Part shown: positions 43,407-51,772 of the stretch, one piece after another
Position numbering within the stretch: the stretch's first letter is position 1
How the letters are laid out: the number at the start of each line of letters is the position of its first letter
Assembly (NCBI RefSeq): GCF_021390715.1
Contig: NZ_JAJGWT010000004.1
Span: forward strand, 186,306 to 250,305
Length of the DNA stretch: 64,000 nucleotides
Source: Tenacibaculum piscium
GTDB taxonomy: Bacteria; Bacteroidota; Bacteroidia; Flavobacteriales; Flavobacteriaceae
Reading direction: 5' to 3'
Made by a program: the position numbers and the translations under genes
Notes under the pieces: generated by a model
What the model was told of the DNA's origin: nothing
Seen by the model: the letters and a program-made list of their open reading frames with translations, nothing else
Databases searched by the model: none

Positions 43407-44177
43407 ATGGCAAAAAAAGAAGTAACGGTAGAAGAAAAATTAAGAGCGTTATACGATTTACAGTTAATCGATTCTAGAATTGACGAAATCAGAAACGTTC
43501 GTGGTGAATTACCTTTAGAAGTTGAAGATTTAGAAGATGAAGTTGCCGGATTAAACACAAGACTTTCTAAATTAAAAGACGAAGCTACAAGTTTAGAAGC
43601 TGATATTACAAATAAAAAATCAGCAATTACAGAATCTAAATCACTAATTGAAAAATACGAAGATCAACAAAAAAATGTTCGTAACAATCGTGAATTTGAA
43701 GCTTTAACCAAAGAAGTTGAATTTCAAGAATTAGAAATTGAATTATCAGAAAAAAGAATTAAAGAATATAAAGTGAAAATAACCCAGAAAAATGGCGTTA
43801 TTGAAACAACTAAAGAAAAATTAAAAAAACAAGAAAGTCATTTAACGCACAAGAAAAATGAGCTAAATGATATCTTGAAAGAAACCGAAAAAGAAGAGCA
43901 ATTATTAAACGAGAAATCGCAAGAATATGCACAATCTATTGATAAGCACTTATTAACTGCTTATAATAGAATTCGTACCAAAGTAAGAAACGGATTAGCC
44001 GTTGTTGCTATTGAACGTGGTGCTGCTGGTGGTTCTTTCTTTACAATTCCTCCTCAAGTACAGTTAGAAATTGCGAATCGTAAAAAAATTACAATTGATG
44101 AGTATAGTGGTCGTATTTTAGTTGATGCCGCATTAGCTCAAGAAGAAAAAGAAAAAATTGATAACTTATTTATATAA
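43407..44177 (+). CDS. Coiled-coil protein with degenerate C4 zinc ribbon (DUF164 type)
   Basis: A 256-residue protein. Residues 10-180 form a long charged coiled coil (for example LEDEVAGLNTRLSKLKDEATSLEADI). The C-terminal domain has the layout of the C4-type zinc ribbon of this family (RGAxGGxF...IPPQ...EYxGRILVD), but all four cysteines are replaced: Ala207, Ser210, Asp231 and Ser234. Zinc binding there is therefore unlikely. It is co-transcribed with the Nif3-like gene. Function is unknown; a link to nucleic-acid or membrane structure has been proposed for relatives. Confidence 0.88.
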   Translation: MAKKEVTVEEKLRALYDLQLIDSRIDEIRNVRGELPLEVEDLEDEVAGLNTRLSKLKDEATSLEADITNKKSAITESKSLIEKYEDQQKNVRNNREFEALTKEVEFQELEIELSEKRIKEYKVKITQKNGVIETTKEKLKKQESHLTHKKNELNDILKETEKEEQLLNEKSQEYAQSIDKHLLTAYNRIRTKVRNGLAVVAIERGAAGGSFFTIPPQVQLEIANRKKITIDEYSGRILVDAALAQEEKEKIDNLFI

Positions 44178-44208
44178 TAAGAACTTACTATTATTTTTGA
44201 AATATAAT

Positions 44209-44238
44209 AAAAAAGCACTCCTATTCGAGTGCTTTTTT
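44209..44238 (+). terminator. Terminator after the zinc-ribbon-like gene
   Basis: Perfect 12-base arms AAAAAAGCACTC (44209-44220) and GAGTGCTTTTTT (44227-44238) with a 6-base loop. Confidence 0.9.
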
Positions 44239-44404
44239 TTGTGCCAAACTTAAAAAAGTGTCGTTAAAGTATCCTTAAATTTCAATAAAAATTAAAAGAA
44301 AATTAAAAGAAAATTGGGAGAATATTAGAAGAAAAAAGCAGAAAAAAACAATAATATTAAATACCTTAGTAGTGTTATTAATCTTAATTTTTAAATAATT
44401 AATC

Positions 44405-45142
44405 ATGGGACAAAATACCGCACAAACGAACGAACAATATAACGAAAAACAAGTATTTAGCATGCCAAGAATTGGAGATGCTGCACCAGCTTTTAAAGCT
44501 ACAACGACACAAGGTCCTATTAATTTTCCTGCAGATTATAAAGGTGATTGGGTTATTCTTTTTAGTCATCCTGCTGATTTTACACCAGTTTGTACATCAG
44601 AATTTATCACATTTGCTTCTTTAGAAGATAAGTTTGCCAAAGCAAATTGTAAACTTGTAGGGCTTTCTATTGATGGATTATACAGTCATATTGCTTGGTT
44701 GCGTACTATTAAAGAAAAAATTGAATACAAAGGAATGAAAGATGTTGAAGTTAACTTTCCGTTAATTGAAGACATCAAAATGGATGTTGCCAGAAAATAT
44801 GGTATGATTCAGGAAAATGAAGACGATACAAAAGCAGTAAGAGCTGTTTTCTTTATCGATCCAAAAGGAATTGTTAGAAGTCTTATTTATTACCCTTTAA
44901 GTTTAGGTAGAAATTTTGATGAATTATATCGTGTAATTATCGCCTTACAAACGGCGGATGAATTTGGCGTTGCAACTCCTGCTGATTGGTATCCTGGAGA
45001 TGATGTTATTATAGGTCCTGCAGGATCTTGTGGAACAGCAAATGACCGAATGGAAGATAGTGATATTGATTGTAAAGATTGGTTTTTCTGTACTAAAAAA
45101 TTAGATAAAGACTTAGTTTTAGATAGAATTTTAAAAAAATAA
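44405..45142 (+). CDS. Peroxiredoxin, Prx6 (1-Cys) type
   Basis: A 245-residue peroxiredoxin that reduces peroxides. The peroxidatic Cys63 is in SHPADFTPVCTSEF; HPADFTPVC is the Prx6 pattern. Two further cysteines in DCKDWFFCTKK near the end could resolve the disulfide. The start is uncertain: the ATG at 44405 gives MGQNTAQTNEQYNEKQVFSM, while the ATG at 44462 begins at the family-typical PRIGDAAPAF. I keep the first. It is a single gene with a strong terminator after it. Confidence 0.92.
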   Translation: MGQNTAQTNEQYNEKQVFSMPRIGDAAPAFKATTTQGPINFPADYKGDWVILFSHPADFTPVCTSEFITFASLEDKFAKANCKLVGLSIDGLYSHIAWLRTIKEKIEYKGMKDVEVNFPLIEDIKMDVARKYGMIQENEDDTKAVRAVFFIDPKGIVRSLIYYPLSLGRNFDELYRVIIALQTADEFGVATPADWYPGDDVIIGPAGSCGTANDRMEDSDIDCKDWFFCTKKLDKDLVLDRILKK

Positions 45143-45180
45143 CACGAAAAAATAAGATATCTTTTAAATTTTAAAGCAAT

Positions 45181-45221
45181 AAAAAAGCTCAAAATATCGT
45201 GTTGATATTTTGAGCTTTTTT
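45181..45221. terminator. Bidirectional terminator
   Basis: Perfect 18-base arms, AAAAAAGCTCAAAATATC (45181-45198) and GATATTTTGAGCTTTTTT (45204-45221), between converging genes. Confidence 0.9.
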
Positions 45222-45272
45222 TATAGATTAAATTTTTATTAAAAATCTTAAAATGAATTTTTAAGAAAATTT

Positions 45273-46196
45273 TTAAAAGAATTTAGGAACTTTATATTTC
45301 GAACCTTTTGATAATTCATATTGTAACATAATTTCGTGAGTTCCTGAATTTGTTACATTATAATTAGAGGTTGTTAAATCATACGAATAACCTATTAACA
45401 ACGTTTCTGAAGCCTGAAAACCTAAAAGAGCACTAATGGCATCGTCCCATCTCCAAGCTAATCCTGCTCTAAATTTTTCTTTATATAAAAAATTTCCAGA
45501 GATATCCAACGACAACGGAGCTCCCGCAACAGCTTTTAACAATACTGCTGGTTTAAACATTAAATCATAATTAATATCATATACGGCTCCTGCAATGAAG
45601 AAAAAGTGCATTTTTTCAACAGCCGTTTTTCCTAATTGATTATCGCCATCATAATGTTCCATTTTTAAAATATTAGGTACAGAAAGCCCAATATACCAAG
45701 TCGGTTTATGATAATAAACTCCTGCTCCAATTGTTGGTAAAAATTTACTTACATTTTCGCCAAAAATAGCTTCATCATCATTTGCCGTTCCTTTGCTCCA
45801 ATCAATATTTAAGAAACGTCCTCCTAAACGCAAACCAAAAGCCAACGTACCATCTAAATCAGTTTGAATACTATAAGAGGCATTGGCATCTAAAGAAATT
45901 TCTTGCGAAGGACCAATTTTATCATTCATAATATTGAAACCTAAACCTAACCCAGAATAGCCTAAAGGCGTATGATAACTTAAATTTTGAGTTTCTGGAG
46001 CTCCTTCAAAACCAACCCATTGCATTCTTCCAATTGCGGTGATTACACCAAAATCTTTAGAACCTGCATACGCTGGATTTACGCTCATCGTATTGTACAT
46101 ATACTGCGAATATTGCGGATCTTGTTGTGCTTGTATATCGGTTATCGAAGCAATAATTACTAAAAATACTGATATTACACTTAAAAATAACTTCAT
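45273..46196 (-). CDS. Type IX secretion PorP/SprF family outer-membrane protein
   Basis: A 307-residue exported beta-barrel protein. The signal peptide ends ASITDIQAQQ, and the family motif QDPQYSQYMYNTMSVNPAYAGS (about 25-46) follows, then repeated beta strands to the C-terminal YELSKGSKYKVPKFF. PorP/SprF proteins take part in T9SS or in surface attachment of particular T9SS cargoes; those with a large adhesin partner often sit beside it. No such neighbour is here, so the partner may be elsewhere. Another member of the family besides the core secretion protein is likely. Confidence 0.9.
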   Translation of the reverse strand: MKLFLSVISVFLVIIASITDIQAQQDPQYSQYMYNTMSVNPAYAGSKDFGVITAIGRMQWVGFEGAPETQNLSYHTPLGYSGLGLGFNIMNDKIGPSQEISLDANASYSIQTDLDGTLAFGLRLGGRFLNIDWSKGTANDDEAIFGENVSKFLPTIGAGVYYHKPTWYIGLSVPNILKMEHYDGDNQLGKTAVEKMHFFFIAGAVYDINYDLMFKPAVLLKAVAGAPLSLDISGNFLYKEKFRAGLAWRWDDAISALLGFQASETLLIGYSYDLTTSNYNVTNSGTHEIMLQYELSKGSKYKVPKFF

Positions 46197-46585
46197 TTTA
46201 TATCTCTTTTTATAGCTTTATTAATTAATATTATGGGCGATTTTATAATTCTTATCAAGAAAATTTTAATCAAAATTAACTTTTAATCAATAAATCATGT
46301 AACTATATTTTTAAACTCTTTATTTCTGATTTATTTCTGATGTAAAACGGATATAAAAAAGCAATAAAAAACCTTTAAAAAAAGAGATAAAATGCCTTTT
46401 ATGAATTAGTTATACAAATTTAGCAATCATAAAAAAAATAAAAGTAACAAATTTAAGTTAGTTTTATTTTTTTTCAGCAACTTATTTCAAATTTTTTAAC
46501 TTTTATTGATATTTATCACTAAAACCTATCTTAAAATTTAGTAATTCGCAATATTCTAAACAATTTTACATCAATTTAAATGATA
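46197..46585. other. AT-rich intergenic region upstream of PorP/SprF
   Basis: 389 bases without a supported ORF. A TAAATTTG box on the minus strand (46415-46422) could be a promoter for the PorP/SprF gene, but it has no well-spaced TTG and would give a leader of over 200 bases. No strong hairpin was noticed. Confidence 0.4.
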
Positions 46586-47731
46586 CTAGATAATTTTTTT
46601 TAATTTATCAAGTGTAAAATCAAGGTCTGCAAAGGTTGTTAATTTACTAAAAGAAAAACGTACCGATGCTTTTTCAGCTTCATCAGCCTCTAAAAAAGCT
46701 CGCAACACGTGTGAACCTTTACTCGCTCCACTTTGACAAGCACTTCCGCCAGAAACCGCAATTCCGTGTAAATCCAAATTAAAAAGTATCATCTTATTTT
46801 TCACAGGAAAACGAACATTTAAAATCGTATAACTACTATTTTCTAAACATTCCGATTCGCCATTAAATTGAATATTTTTAAAGTCCGTTTTTAATTGTGT
46901 ACTAAAATATGTTTTTAATTTTTCAATATGTTTTTTATCTTCGGATAAATTTTCAAAAGAAATTTCTAAAGCTTTTTCCATACCCAAAATACCGTGTACA
47001 TTTTCGGTACTAGCTCGTGTACCTCTTTCTTGTTCCCCCCCGTATAGCAAGGGTTTTATTGAAATTCCTTTTTTGATATAAGCAAAACCAACGCCTTTCG
47101 GACCGTGAAATTTATGCGCACTTGCTACGATAAAATCTACGGGAATTTTTTGTAAATCTAACGGATAATGTCCAATTGCTTGTACGGTATCGGAGTGAAA
47201 ATACGCGTTGTTTTCCGTACATAATTGGGCGATATTTTCAATTGGTAATAAGTTTCCAATTTCATTGTTTACGTACATCAAACTAACCAATGTTTTTTGG
47301 GATTCTTTTTCAGGAGATGTTTTTAAAACCTGTTCAAAAGCATTGATATCAAGAACTCCGTGTTCATTTACAGGTATAAATTCTACGGTTATTGCATATT
47401 TTTCCTGAAGATATTCAACAGTACGCAACACGGCGTGATGCTCGATTTTAGAGGTAATAATTCGAGTAACGCCTAAATTTAAAACGGCATTATATAAGAT
47501 TAAATTATCGGCTTCCGTGCCTCCTGCGGTAAAGAAAATTTCACTAGCTGATACCTTAAAATGTTTCGCAATATTTTTACGAGCAGTTTCCACGACTGCT
47601 TTTGCTTTCCTTCCAAATTGATGAATAGATGATGGATTTCCAAAATTATGCAACATTGATTCCTGCATTACGGCAACAACGGCGGGTAATATTGGTGTTG
47701 TGGCGGCATTATCTAAATAAACAGTTTTCAT
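46586..47731 (-). CDS. Cysteine desulfurase (NifS/IscS type)
   Basis: A 381-residue PLP enzyme that takes sulfur from cysteine for iron-sulfur clusters or thio-modified tRNA. YLDNAATTPILPAV (4-17) is the N-terminal signature, GGTEADNLILYNA follows near 70-82, the PLP lysine is in SAHKFHGPKGVGF near 203-215 and the catalytic cysteine in SGGSACQSGASKGSHVL near 322-338. The length and ACQSG loop match the group II-like short-loop or IscS-like types; which one is not decided here. The Smr-domain gene lies just upstream on the same strand. Confidence 0.94.
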   Translation of the reverse strand: MKTVYLDNAATTPILPAVVAVMQESMLHNFGNPSSIHQFGRKAKAVVETARKNIAKHFKVSASEIFFTAGGTEADNLILYNAVLNLGVTRIITSKIEHHAVLRTVEYLQEKYAITVEFIPVNEHGVLDINAFEQVLKTSPEKESQKTLVSLMYVNNEIGNLLPIENIAQLCTENNAYFHSDTVQAIGHYPLDLQKIPVDFIVASAHKFHGPKGVGFAYIKKGISIKPLLYGGEQERGTRASTENVHGILGMEKALEISFENLSEDKKHIEKLKTYFSTQLKTDFKNIQFNGESECLENSSYTILNVRFPVKNKMILFNLDLHGIAVSGGSACQSGASKGSHVLRAFLEADEAEKASVRFSFSKLTTFADLDFTLDKLKKII

Positions 47732-47748
47732 AAAATATTTATATAAAA

Positions 47749-48297
47749 TTAATTTGGATTTTGATAAATATAAATTTCGGTAGCTCCTTTTCCGTATTTT
47801 TGATACGAAGCGTCGTAATATTTCACAGAATAATTATTCAATAAATAATCTAATTCGGTTTTTAAAACACCTTCACCAATTCCGTGAATTAACACCAATT
47901 TTGAAATGCTTTTTGAGATACAATATTCTAATTTGTGTTTTGCGGTTTCTAACTGTAAGGATAGAATATCATAATTATCCATGCCACGAGTCGATTTCAC
48001 TAATTTATCGGCATGTAAATCGACCTCCATAATTACTTCATTTTTATCTTTAACAAAAAAAGATTTTTTCTTTTTAACGGTTTCTTGCGTCTTTTGTTGC
48101 CATAATGATTTTTGAACAGCAACTTGCCTACTCAATTCGTGTTGTTCTACCTTAATTTTAACCAATTCGGTTGCATAAAAAGAATATTCCATCCCGTGTT
48201 GATCTTTCACAAAAAAAAAGTCATTTTCTTTTCTTGTGATAATCCCCCGAATATCAGCGTCTAACACTGCAACTTTATTTCCTATTTCTAAACACAT
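47749..48297 (-). CDS. DUF2027-like and Smr domain protein
   Basis: A 182-residue protein. The N-terminal part (about 1-60) has a small beta domain (GNKVAVLDADIRGIITRKEND) as seen in DUF2027 proteins. The C-terminal Smr domain (about 95-180) carries EVDLHADKL, the conserved DLH motif, and LIHGIGEGVLKTELDYLL, the HGxG motif of Smr nucleases. Smr domains cut nucleic acids at branch or collided-ribosome sites. Most Bacteroidota members are longer, up to 350 residues. It probably shares a transcript with the cysteine desulfurase. Confidence 0.88.
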   Translation of the reverse strand: MCLEIGNKVAVLDADIRGIITRKENDFFFVKDQHGMEYSFYATELVKIKVEQHELSRQVAVQKSLWQQKTQETVKKKKSFFVKDKNEVIMEVDLHADKLVKSTRGMDNYDILSLQLETAKHKLEYCISKSISKLVLIHGIGEGVLKTELDYLLNNYSVKYYDASYQKYGKGATEIYIYQNPN

Positions 48298-48337
48298 ACT
48301 TAACCTTTACTTAATTCACAAAAAGTGCTTTACATTG

Positions 48338-48345
48338 TATTTTTG
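48338..48345 (+). promoter_or_regulatory. Candidate -7 box for the LMW-phosphatase-like gene
   Basis: TATTTTTG fits TAnnTTTG, 34 bases before the ATG at 48380; no clear -33 TTG. Confidence 0.35.
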
Positions 48346-48379
48346 TGCTACTTGTATATTGCAAAAGAACTGTAAAAAA

Positions 48380-49012
48380 ATGATAAACACTAAAAATATT
48401 AACACTAAAATATTCTTTGAAGAAGCGAGAAAAGAAATGATACTAAGTGATGTCCGTAAAAAATTACTCACCGATATTGCTGATTCCATTATTACTGAAT
48501 ATCAAGAAAGAGAGAAAATAAATTTAAATTTTATTTGCACACATAATTCTAGAAGAAGTCAATTTTCACAAGTTTGGGCTTTTTTTGCTATTGAATACTT
48601 TGGATTAAAAAATATTTCAACATATTCTGGTGGTACAGAAGCGACTGCTTTTCATCGAAATACGGTAAAAAGTTTACAACAAACAGGTTTTGAATTCAAT
48701 ATTGTTGATTTTTCACATCAAAATCCACGTTATTTAGTTTCTTTTAAGGGAACAAAAAAATCAATTGTAGGATTTTCAAAAACATTTGATCATCCTGAGA
48801 ACAACTATCCATATATTGCCATTACCACTTGCAGTAGTGCTGATGAAAACTGTCCTTTTATTCCTGATGCAATTTCTCGATTTCACTTGCCTTATACTGA
48901 CCCAAAAAATTCAGACAATACCGATATCGCTCTTGACAGCTATTTAAACACCAGCAAACAAATTGCTGGTGAATTATTTTATATTTTCGATATGATAAAA
49001 AAAATACAGTAG
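48380..49012 (+). CDS. LMW protein-tyrosine-phosphatase / arsenate reductase-like protein
   Basis: From the ATG at 48380 the protein has 210 residues; an upstream open frame of 48 codons lies over the reverse strand of the Smr gene and is not coding. The LMW-phosphatase P-loop is C53-THNSR-R59-S60 in FICTHNSRRSQFSQVWA. The rest of the fold (SGGTEATAFHRNTVKSLQ near 84-101, TTCSSADENCPF near 151-162) resembles arsenate-reductase-like members. The N-terminal 45 residues are an extra helix. Whether it acts on phosphotyrosine or arsenate is unknown. No ars genes are nearby. Confidence 0.87.
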   Translation: MINTKNINTKIFFEEARKEMILSDVRKKLLTDIADSIITEYQEREKINLNFICTHNSRRSQFSQVWAFFAIEYFGLKNISTYSGGTEATAFHRNTVKSLQQTGFEFNIVDFSHQNPRYLVSFKGTKKSIVGFSKTFDHPENNYPYIAITTCSSADENCPFIPDAISRFHLPYTDPKNSDNTDIALDSYLNTSKQIAGELFYIFDMIKKIQ

Positions 49013-49032
49013 TTTTTACACTACTGTATTTT
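49001..49032. terminator. Terminator shared inside two converging genes
   Basis: AAAATACAGTAG (49001-49012) and CTACTGTATTTT (49021-49032). The left arm includes the stop codon of the phosphatase-like gene and the right arm the last codons of the downstream PPK2 gene. Confidence 0.8.
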
Positions 49033-49798
49033 TATCATACGGAATACTTTTTAATACATGATTAATTACGTTAATCCTTGCGATTGTTTTTCTATTTGCT
49101 CGAATCACTTTCCAAGGAGATATTGCGGTATTTGTTTTAGAGAACATGGCTCTTTTATAATCCGTATAATCATCCCAAAGTTCTTGTGCTTTTAAATCTA
49201 CGGGAGTAATTTTCCATTGTTTTAATGGATTATTTACGATTTCTTTAAAGCGTTTGGCTTGTTCTCTTTTATTGATAGACATATAAACTTTAACCAATCG
49301 AATACCTGATTCTAGAATCATTCTTTCAAATTCATTCACTTGATTCATGAAAATTTGATATTCTTTTTGTGTACAAAATCCATTTACAGGTTCAACCACG
49401 GCTCTATTGTACCAGCTTCTATCAAAGAAAACAATTTCTCCTGCTTTTGGAAATTGTTCAACATATCGTTGAAAATACCATTGTGTTTTTTGGTCTTCAT
49501 TGGGTTTTGGCAGTGCTACAATTCGCATATGACGTGGATTAATTCTTTCGGTCATTCTACGGATAGCGCCTCCTTTTCCAGCGGCATCTCTTCCTTCAAA
49601 GATAATGATAATACGTTCATCATTATTGATTCCCCAAGTTTGCAAACGAATTAATTCTACTTGTAATTTTTCGAGCTTACGCTGATAATCTACAGTTCGA
49701 ACAGCTCTTTCTAAATTAAATGGATTATTGGTTAATAATGCTTTTAATCCTTTATTTGTGTTGAGCTTATTTACAGCTCCTTGTGTTAATTTTTCCAT
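49016..49798 (-). CDS. Polyphosphate kinase 2 family protein (second of a pair)
   Basis: A 260-residue PPK2 enzyme, a P-loop kinase moving phosphate between polyphosphate and nucleotides. Walker A is FEGRDAAGKGGAIRRMTERI near residues 68-87, the lid-containing block WYFQRYVEQFPKAGEIVFFDRSWYNRAVVEPVNGF covers 106-140, and PWKVIRANRKTIARIN lies near 235-250. It starts 1 base from the stop of a second PPK2 gene, so the two form an operon. The N-terminal part is shorter than in its partner. Subclass and preferred nucleotide were not determined. Confidence 0.93.
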   Translation of the reverse strand: MEKLTQGAVNKLNTNKGLKALLTNNPFNLERAVRTVDYQRKLEKLQVELIRLQTWGINNDERIIIIFEGRDAAGKGGAIRRMTERINPRHMRIVALPKPNEDQKTQWYFQRYVEQFPKAGEIVFFDRSWYNRAVVEPVNGFCTQKEYQIFMNQVNEFERMILESGIRLVKVYMSINKREQAKRFKEIVNNPLKQWKITPVDLKAQELWDDYTDYKRAMFSKTNTAISPWKVIRANRKTIARINVINHVLKSIPYDKNTVV

Positions 49799-49799
49799 A

Positions 49800-50657
49800 T
49801 TAATCTAAATGTTTTGCTGAACGATAATAACGCATTACGATATTAGGATCTGGATTGTTTACGATTTTATGTTCTGATTCTTCTTGATAATCAAATTGCG
49901 ATAATACATGACGCATACACTCTATTCTAGCTTTCTTTTTATCGTTCGTTTTCACGACAATCCACGGGCTGTATGTGGTGTGTGTTTTGCTGAACATTTC
50001 TTCTTTATAATAGGTGTATCTGCTCCAGAGTTCTTGTCCTTTTTTATCTACGGGACTGAATTTCCATCTTTTTAATGGATTATCATTTCGAGCATCAAAT
50101 CGTTTCATTTGTTCATCTTTTGAGATAGACAACCAAAATTTGATAATGGTAACACCATCTTCGTGTAGCATGTGTTCAAATTCTGGCACTTGCGCCATAA
50201 ATTTTTTATATTGATCTTTGCTACAAAAATCCATTACAGGTTCTACTACGGCTCGGTTATACCAGCTTCTATCAAAAAAAACGATTTCTCCAGGATTTGG
50301 TAATTCTTTAATATAACGTTGAAAATACCATTGTCCTTTTTCGACCACTGTTGGTTTATTCAGGGCTACTAAACGCATCGAACGCGGATTTAAATGTTCC
50401 ATAAAACGACGGATATTCCCTCCTTTTCCAGCAGCATCTCTTCCTTCAAAAATAACGGCTACTCGCTTATTATTCTTGGCAATCCATTGCTGTAATTTCA
50501 CCAATTCTATTTGAAGTTTTTTCAATTCTTCTTCGTAAGTTATCTTCTCGACAACTTTGTGTATTGGTATTTCTTTTTCTTCTATTAAGTTCCATAATTC
50601 ATCTGTTGATGAAATACTTTCAAAATCTTCAATGGTAAGCATTTTTTTATCTTTCAT
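49800..50657 (-). CDS. Polyphosphate kinase 2 family protein (first of a pair)
   Basis: A 285-residue PPK2. Walker A is FEGRDAAGKGGNIRRFMEHL near 69-88, with the WYFQRYIKELPNPGEIVFFDRSWYNRAVVEPV block near 107-138. It is clearly related to the downstream PPK2 (the same FDRSWYNRAVVEPV and PWxVxxxNxKKxARI motifs), but with many differences, so an old duplication. It has a longer N-terminus (MKDKKMLTIEDFESISSTDE) and an extra C-terminal tail. Both genes lie divergent to the LpxR-like gene. Confidence 0.93.
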   Translation of the reverse strand: MKDKKMLTIEDFESISSTDELWNLIEEKEIPIHKVVEKITYEEELKKLQIELVKLQQWIAKNNKRVAVIFEGRDAAGKGGNIRRFMEHLNPRSMRLVALNKPTVVEKGQWYFQRYIKELPNPGEIVFFDRSWYNRAVVEPVMDFCSKDQYKKFMAQVPEFEHMLHEDGVTIIKFWLSISKDEQMKRFDARNDNPLKRWKFSPVDKKGQELWSRYTYYKEEMFSKTHTTYSPWIVVKTNDKKKARIECMRHVLSQFDYQEESEHKIVNNPDPNIVMRYYRSAKHLD

Positions 50658-50727
50658 TTAAAAATAATTAAGTTGAAATACGCTATATTTAACCCTACAT
50701 TGCTAAAATAAGACGATAATAATTGCT

Positions 50728-51717
50728 ATGAAACAAAAAATCTTTTTTTTTTTAATACTCTATAAAACAACTCTTTTCGCCCAGCAAAAACAACCAAAAG
50801 AATTTAGTATTATAACCGATAATGATTTATATATCTCGCTAACACAAGATCGATATTATACAAATGGACTTTTTTTAACATATCGATATCTGGCTAAAAA
50901 GACTTCAAAAAATGCTTTAAAAAATCGACAAAAAGTAATTGAATTTAAGCTTGGAAACCAGATGTACACGCCTTTTAAAGCCAGTGTAAAATATCCTGAA
51001 AATCATGATCGCCCTTTTGCAGGATATTCCTTTGGGAGTATTGGCATTACTCGATTTTATCAAAACAATACGCTCTTAAAAACAGACTTACAAATAGGAA
51101 TGCTTGGTTCGGCAAGTAAAAGCAAAGAACTTCAGAGTTTTGTGCATACATTATATGGCTACGAAAAAATAACGGGTTGGAAATATCAGATTAAAAACAC
51201 CTTTGGCTTCAACTTCAAAATAAATTATTTAAAAAGTTTAACCAGATTAAAAAATAATCTAAATAAATTAAACACTATATATATTGATGCCAATTGGATT
51301 AGTACCGTTAATTTCGGAACGATTCATACTGATATCTCAACAGGTTTTTACACCCGAATTGGATTAAAACCGTTGCAAAAAATTATAAATTCGATTGCAT
51401 TTCATGGAAATTTAATTAAAAATACGGATGCTAAAACTGATAAATCAAAAATAGAATCCTTTATTTATATAAAACCGATGCTTCATTATGTTGCCTATGA
51501 TGCCACAATTCAAGGTGGTTTTTTAAGTGAAAATACGAATCCTATTACATATAGAATCAATCCTTTTAAAATGACCACCGAAATAGGAATTCGTTTTACC
51601 GCAAATCATTTTAATTTTGGATATATTATAAAACATCATACTAAGAAACTAAAAAGTTGGCGAGTTCCTTCGCATAATTTCTACGGAACACTCGAATTTA
51701 ATTATATGTTTAATTAA
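50728..51717 (+). CDS. LpxR-like lipid A deacylase family protein
   Basis: A 329-residue exported outer-membrane protein. The signal peptide is MKQKIFFFLILYKTTLFAQQ. The LpxR (DUF2219) pattern follows: FSIITDNDLYISLTQDRYYTNGLFLTYRYLAKK (about 26-58), where Asn-Asp and the YTNG turn form the active site. DRPFAGYSFGSIGITRFYQ near 93-111 is the second block, and the barrel ends FYGTLEFNYMFN. It would remove the 3'-acyloxyacyl group of lipid A, changing the outer leaflet. No other lipid A modification gene is adjacent. Confidence 0.85.
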   Translation: MKQKIFFFLILYKTTLFAQQKQPKEFSIITDNDLYISLTQDRYYTNGLFLTYRYLAKKTSKNALKNRQKVIEFKLGNQMYTPFKASVKYPENHDRPFAGYSFGSIGITRFYQNNTLLKTDLQIGMLGSASKSKELQSFVHTLYGYEKITGWKYQIKNTFGFNFKINYLKSLTRLKNNLNKLNTIYIDANWISTVNFGTIHTDISTGFYTRIGLKPLQKIINSIAFHGNLIKNTDAKTDKSKIESFIYIKPMLHYVAYDATIQGGFLSENTNPITYRINPFKMTTEIGIRFTANHFNFGYIIKHHTKKLKSWRVPSHNFYGTLEFNYMFN

Positions 51718-51736
51718 TTTTTAATTTTTTTATAGA

Positions 51737-51744
51737 TATCTTTG
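51737..51744 (+). promoter_or_regulatory. Candidate -7 box for dnaN
   Basis: TATCTTTG matches TAnnTTTG, 28 bases before the dnaN ATG; the -33 TTG is not clear. Confidence 0.45.
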
Positions 51745-51772
51745 TAACTCTAATAAACAGAAAATTTACTCA

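Noticed and set aside
43157..43558. 133-codon minus-strand frame across the Nif3-like and coiled-coil genes
   Set aside because: It spans the end of one real gene and the start of another in antisense, with no family resemblance.
48236..48379. Longer start for the LMW-phosphatase-like gene
   Set aside because: The upstream part overlaps the Smr gene on the opposite strand and has no family likeness.
46586..49012. Arsenic resistance or phosphorothioate (dnd-like) island from a cysteine desulfurase and an arsenate-reductase-like protein
   Set aside because: No arsB, arsR, dndB-E or related genes are near; the desulfurase neighbours an Smr gene and the phosphatase-like gene is on the other strand.
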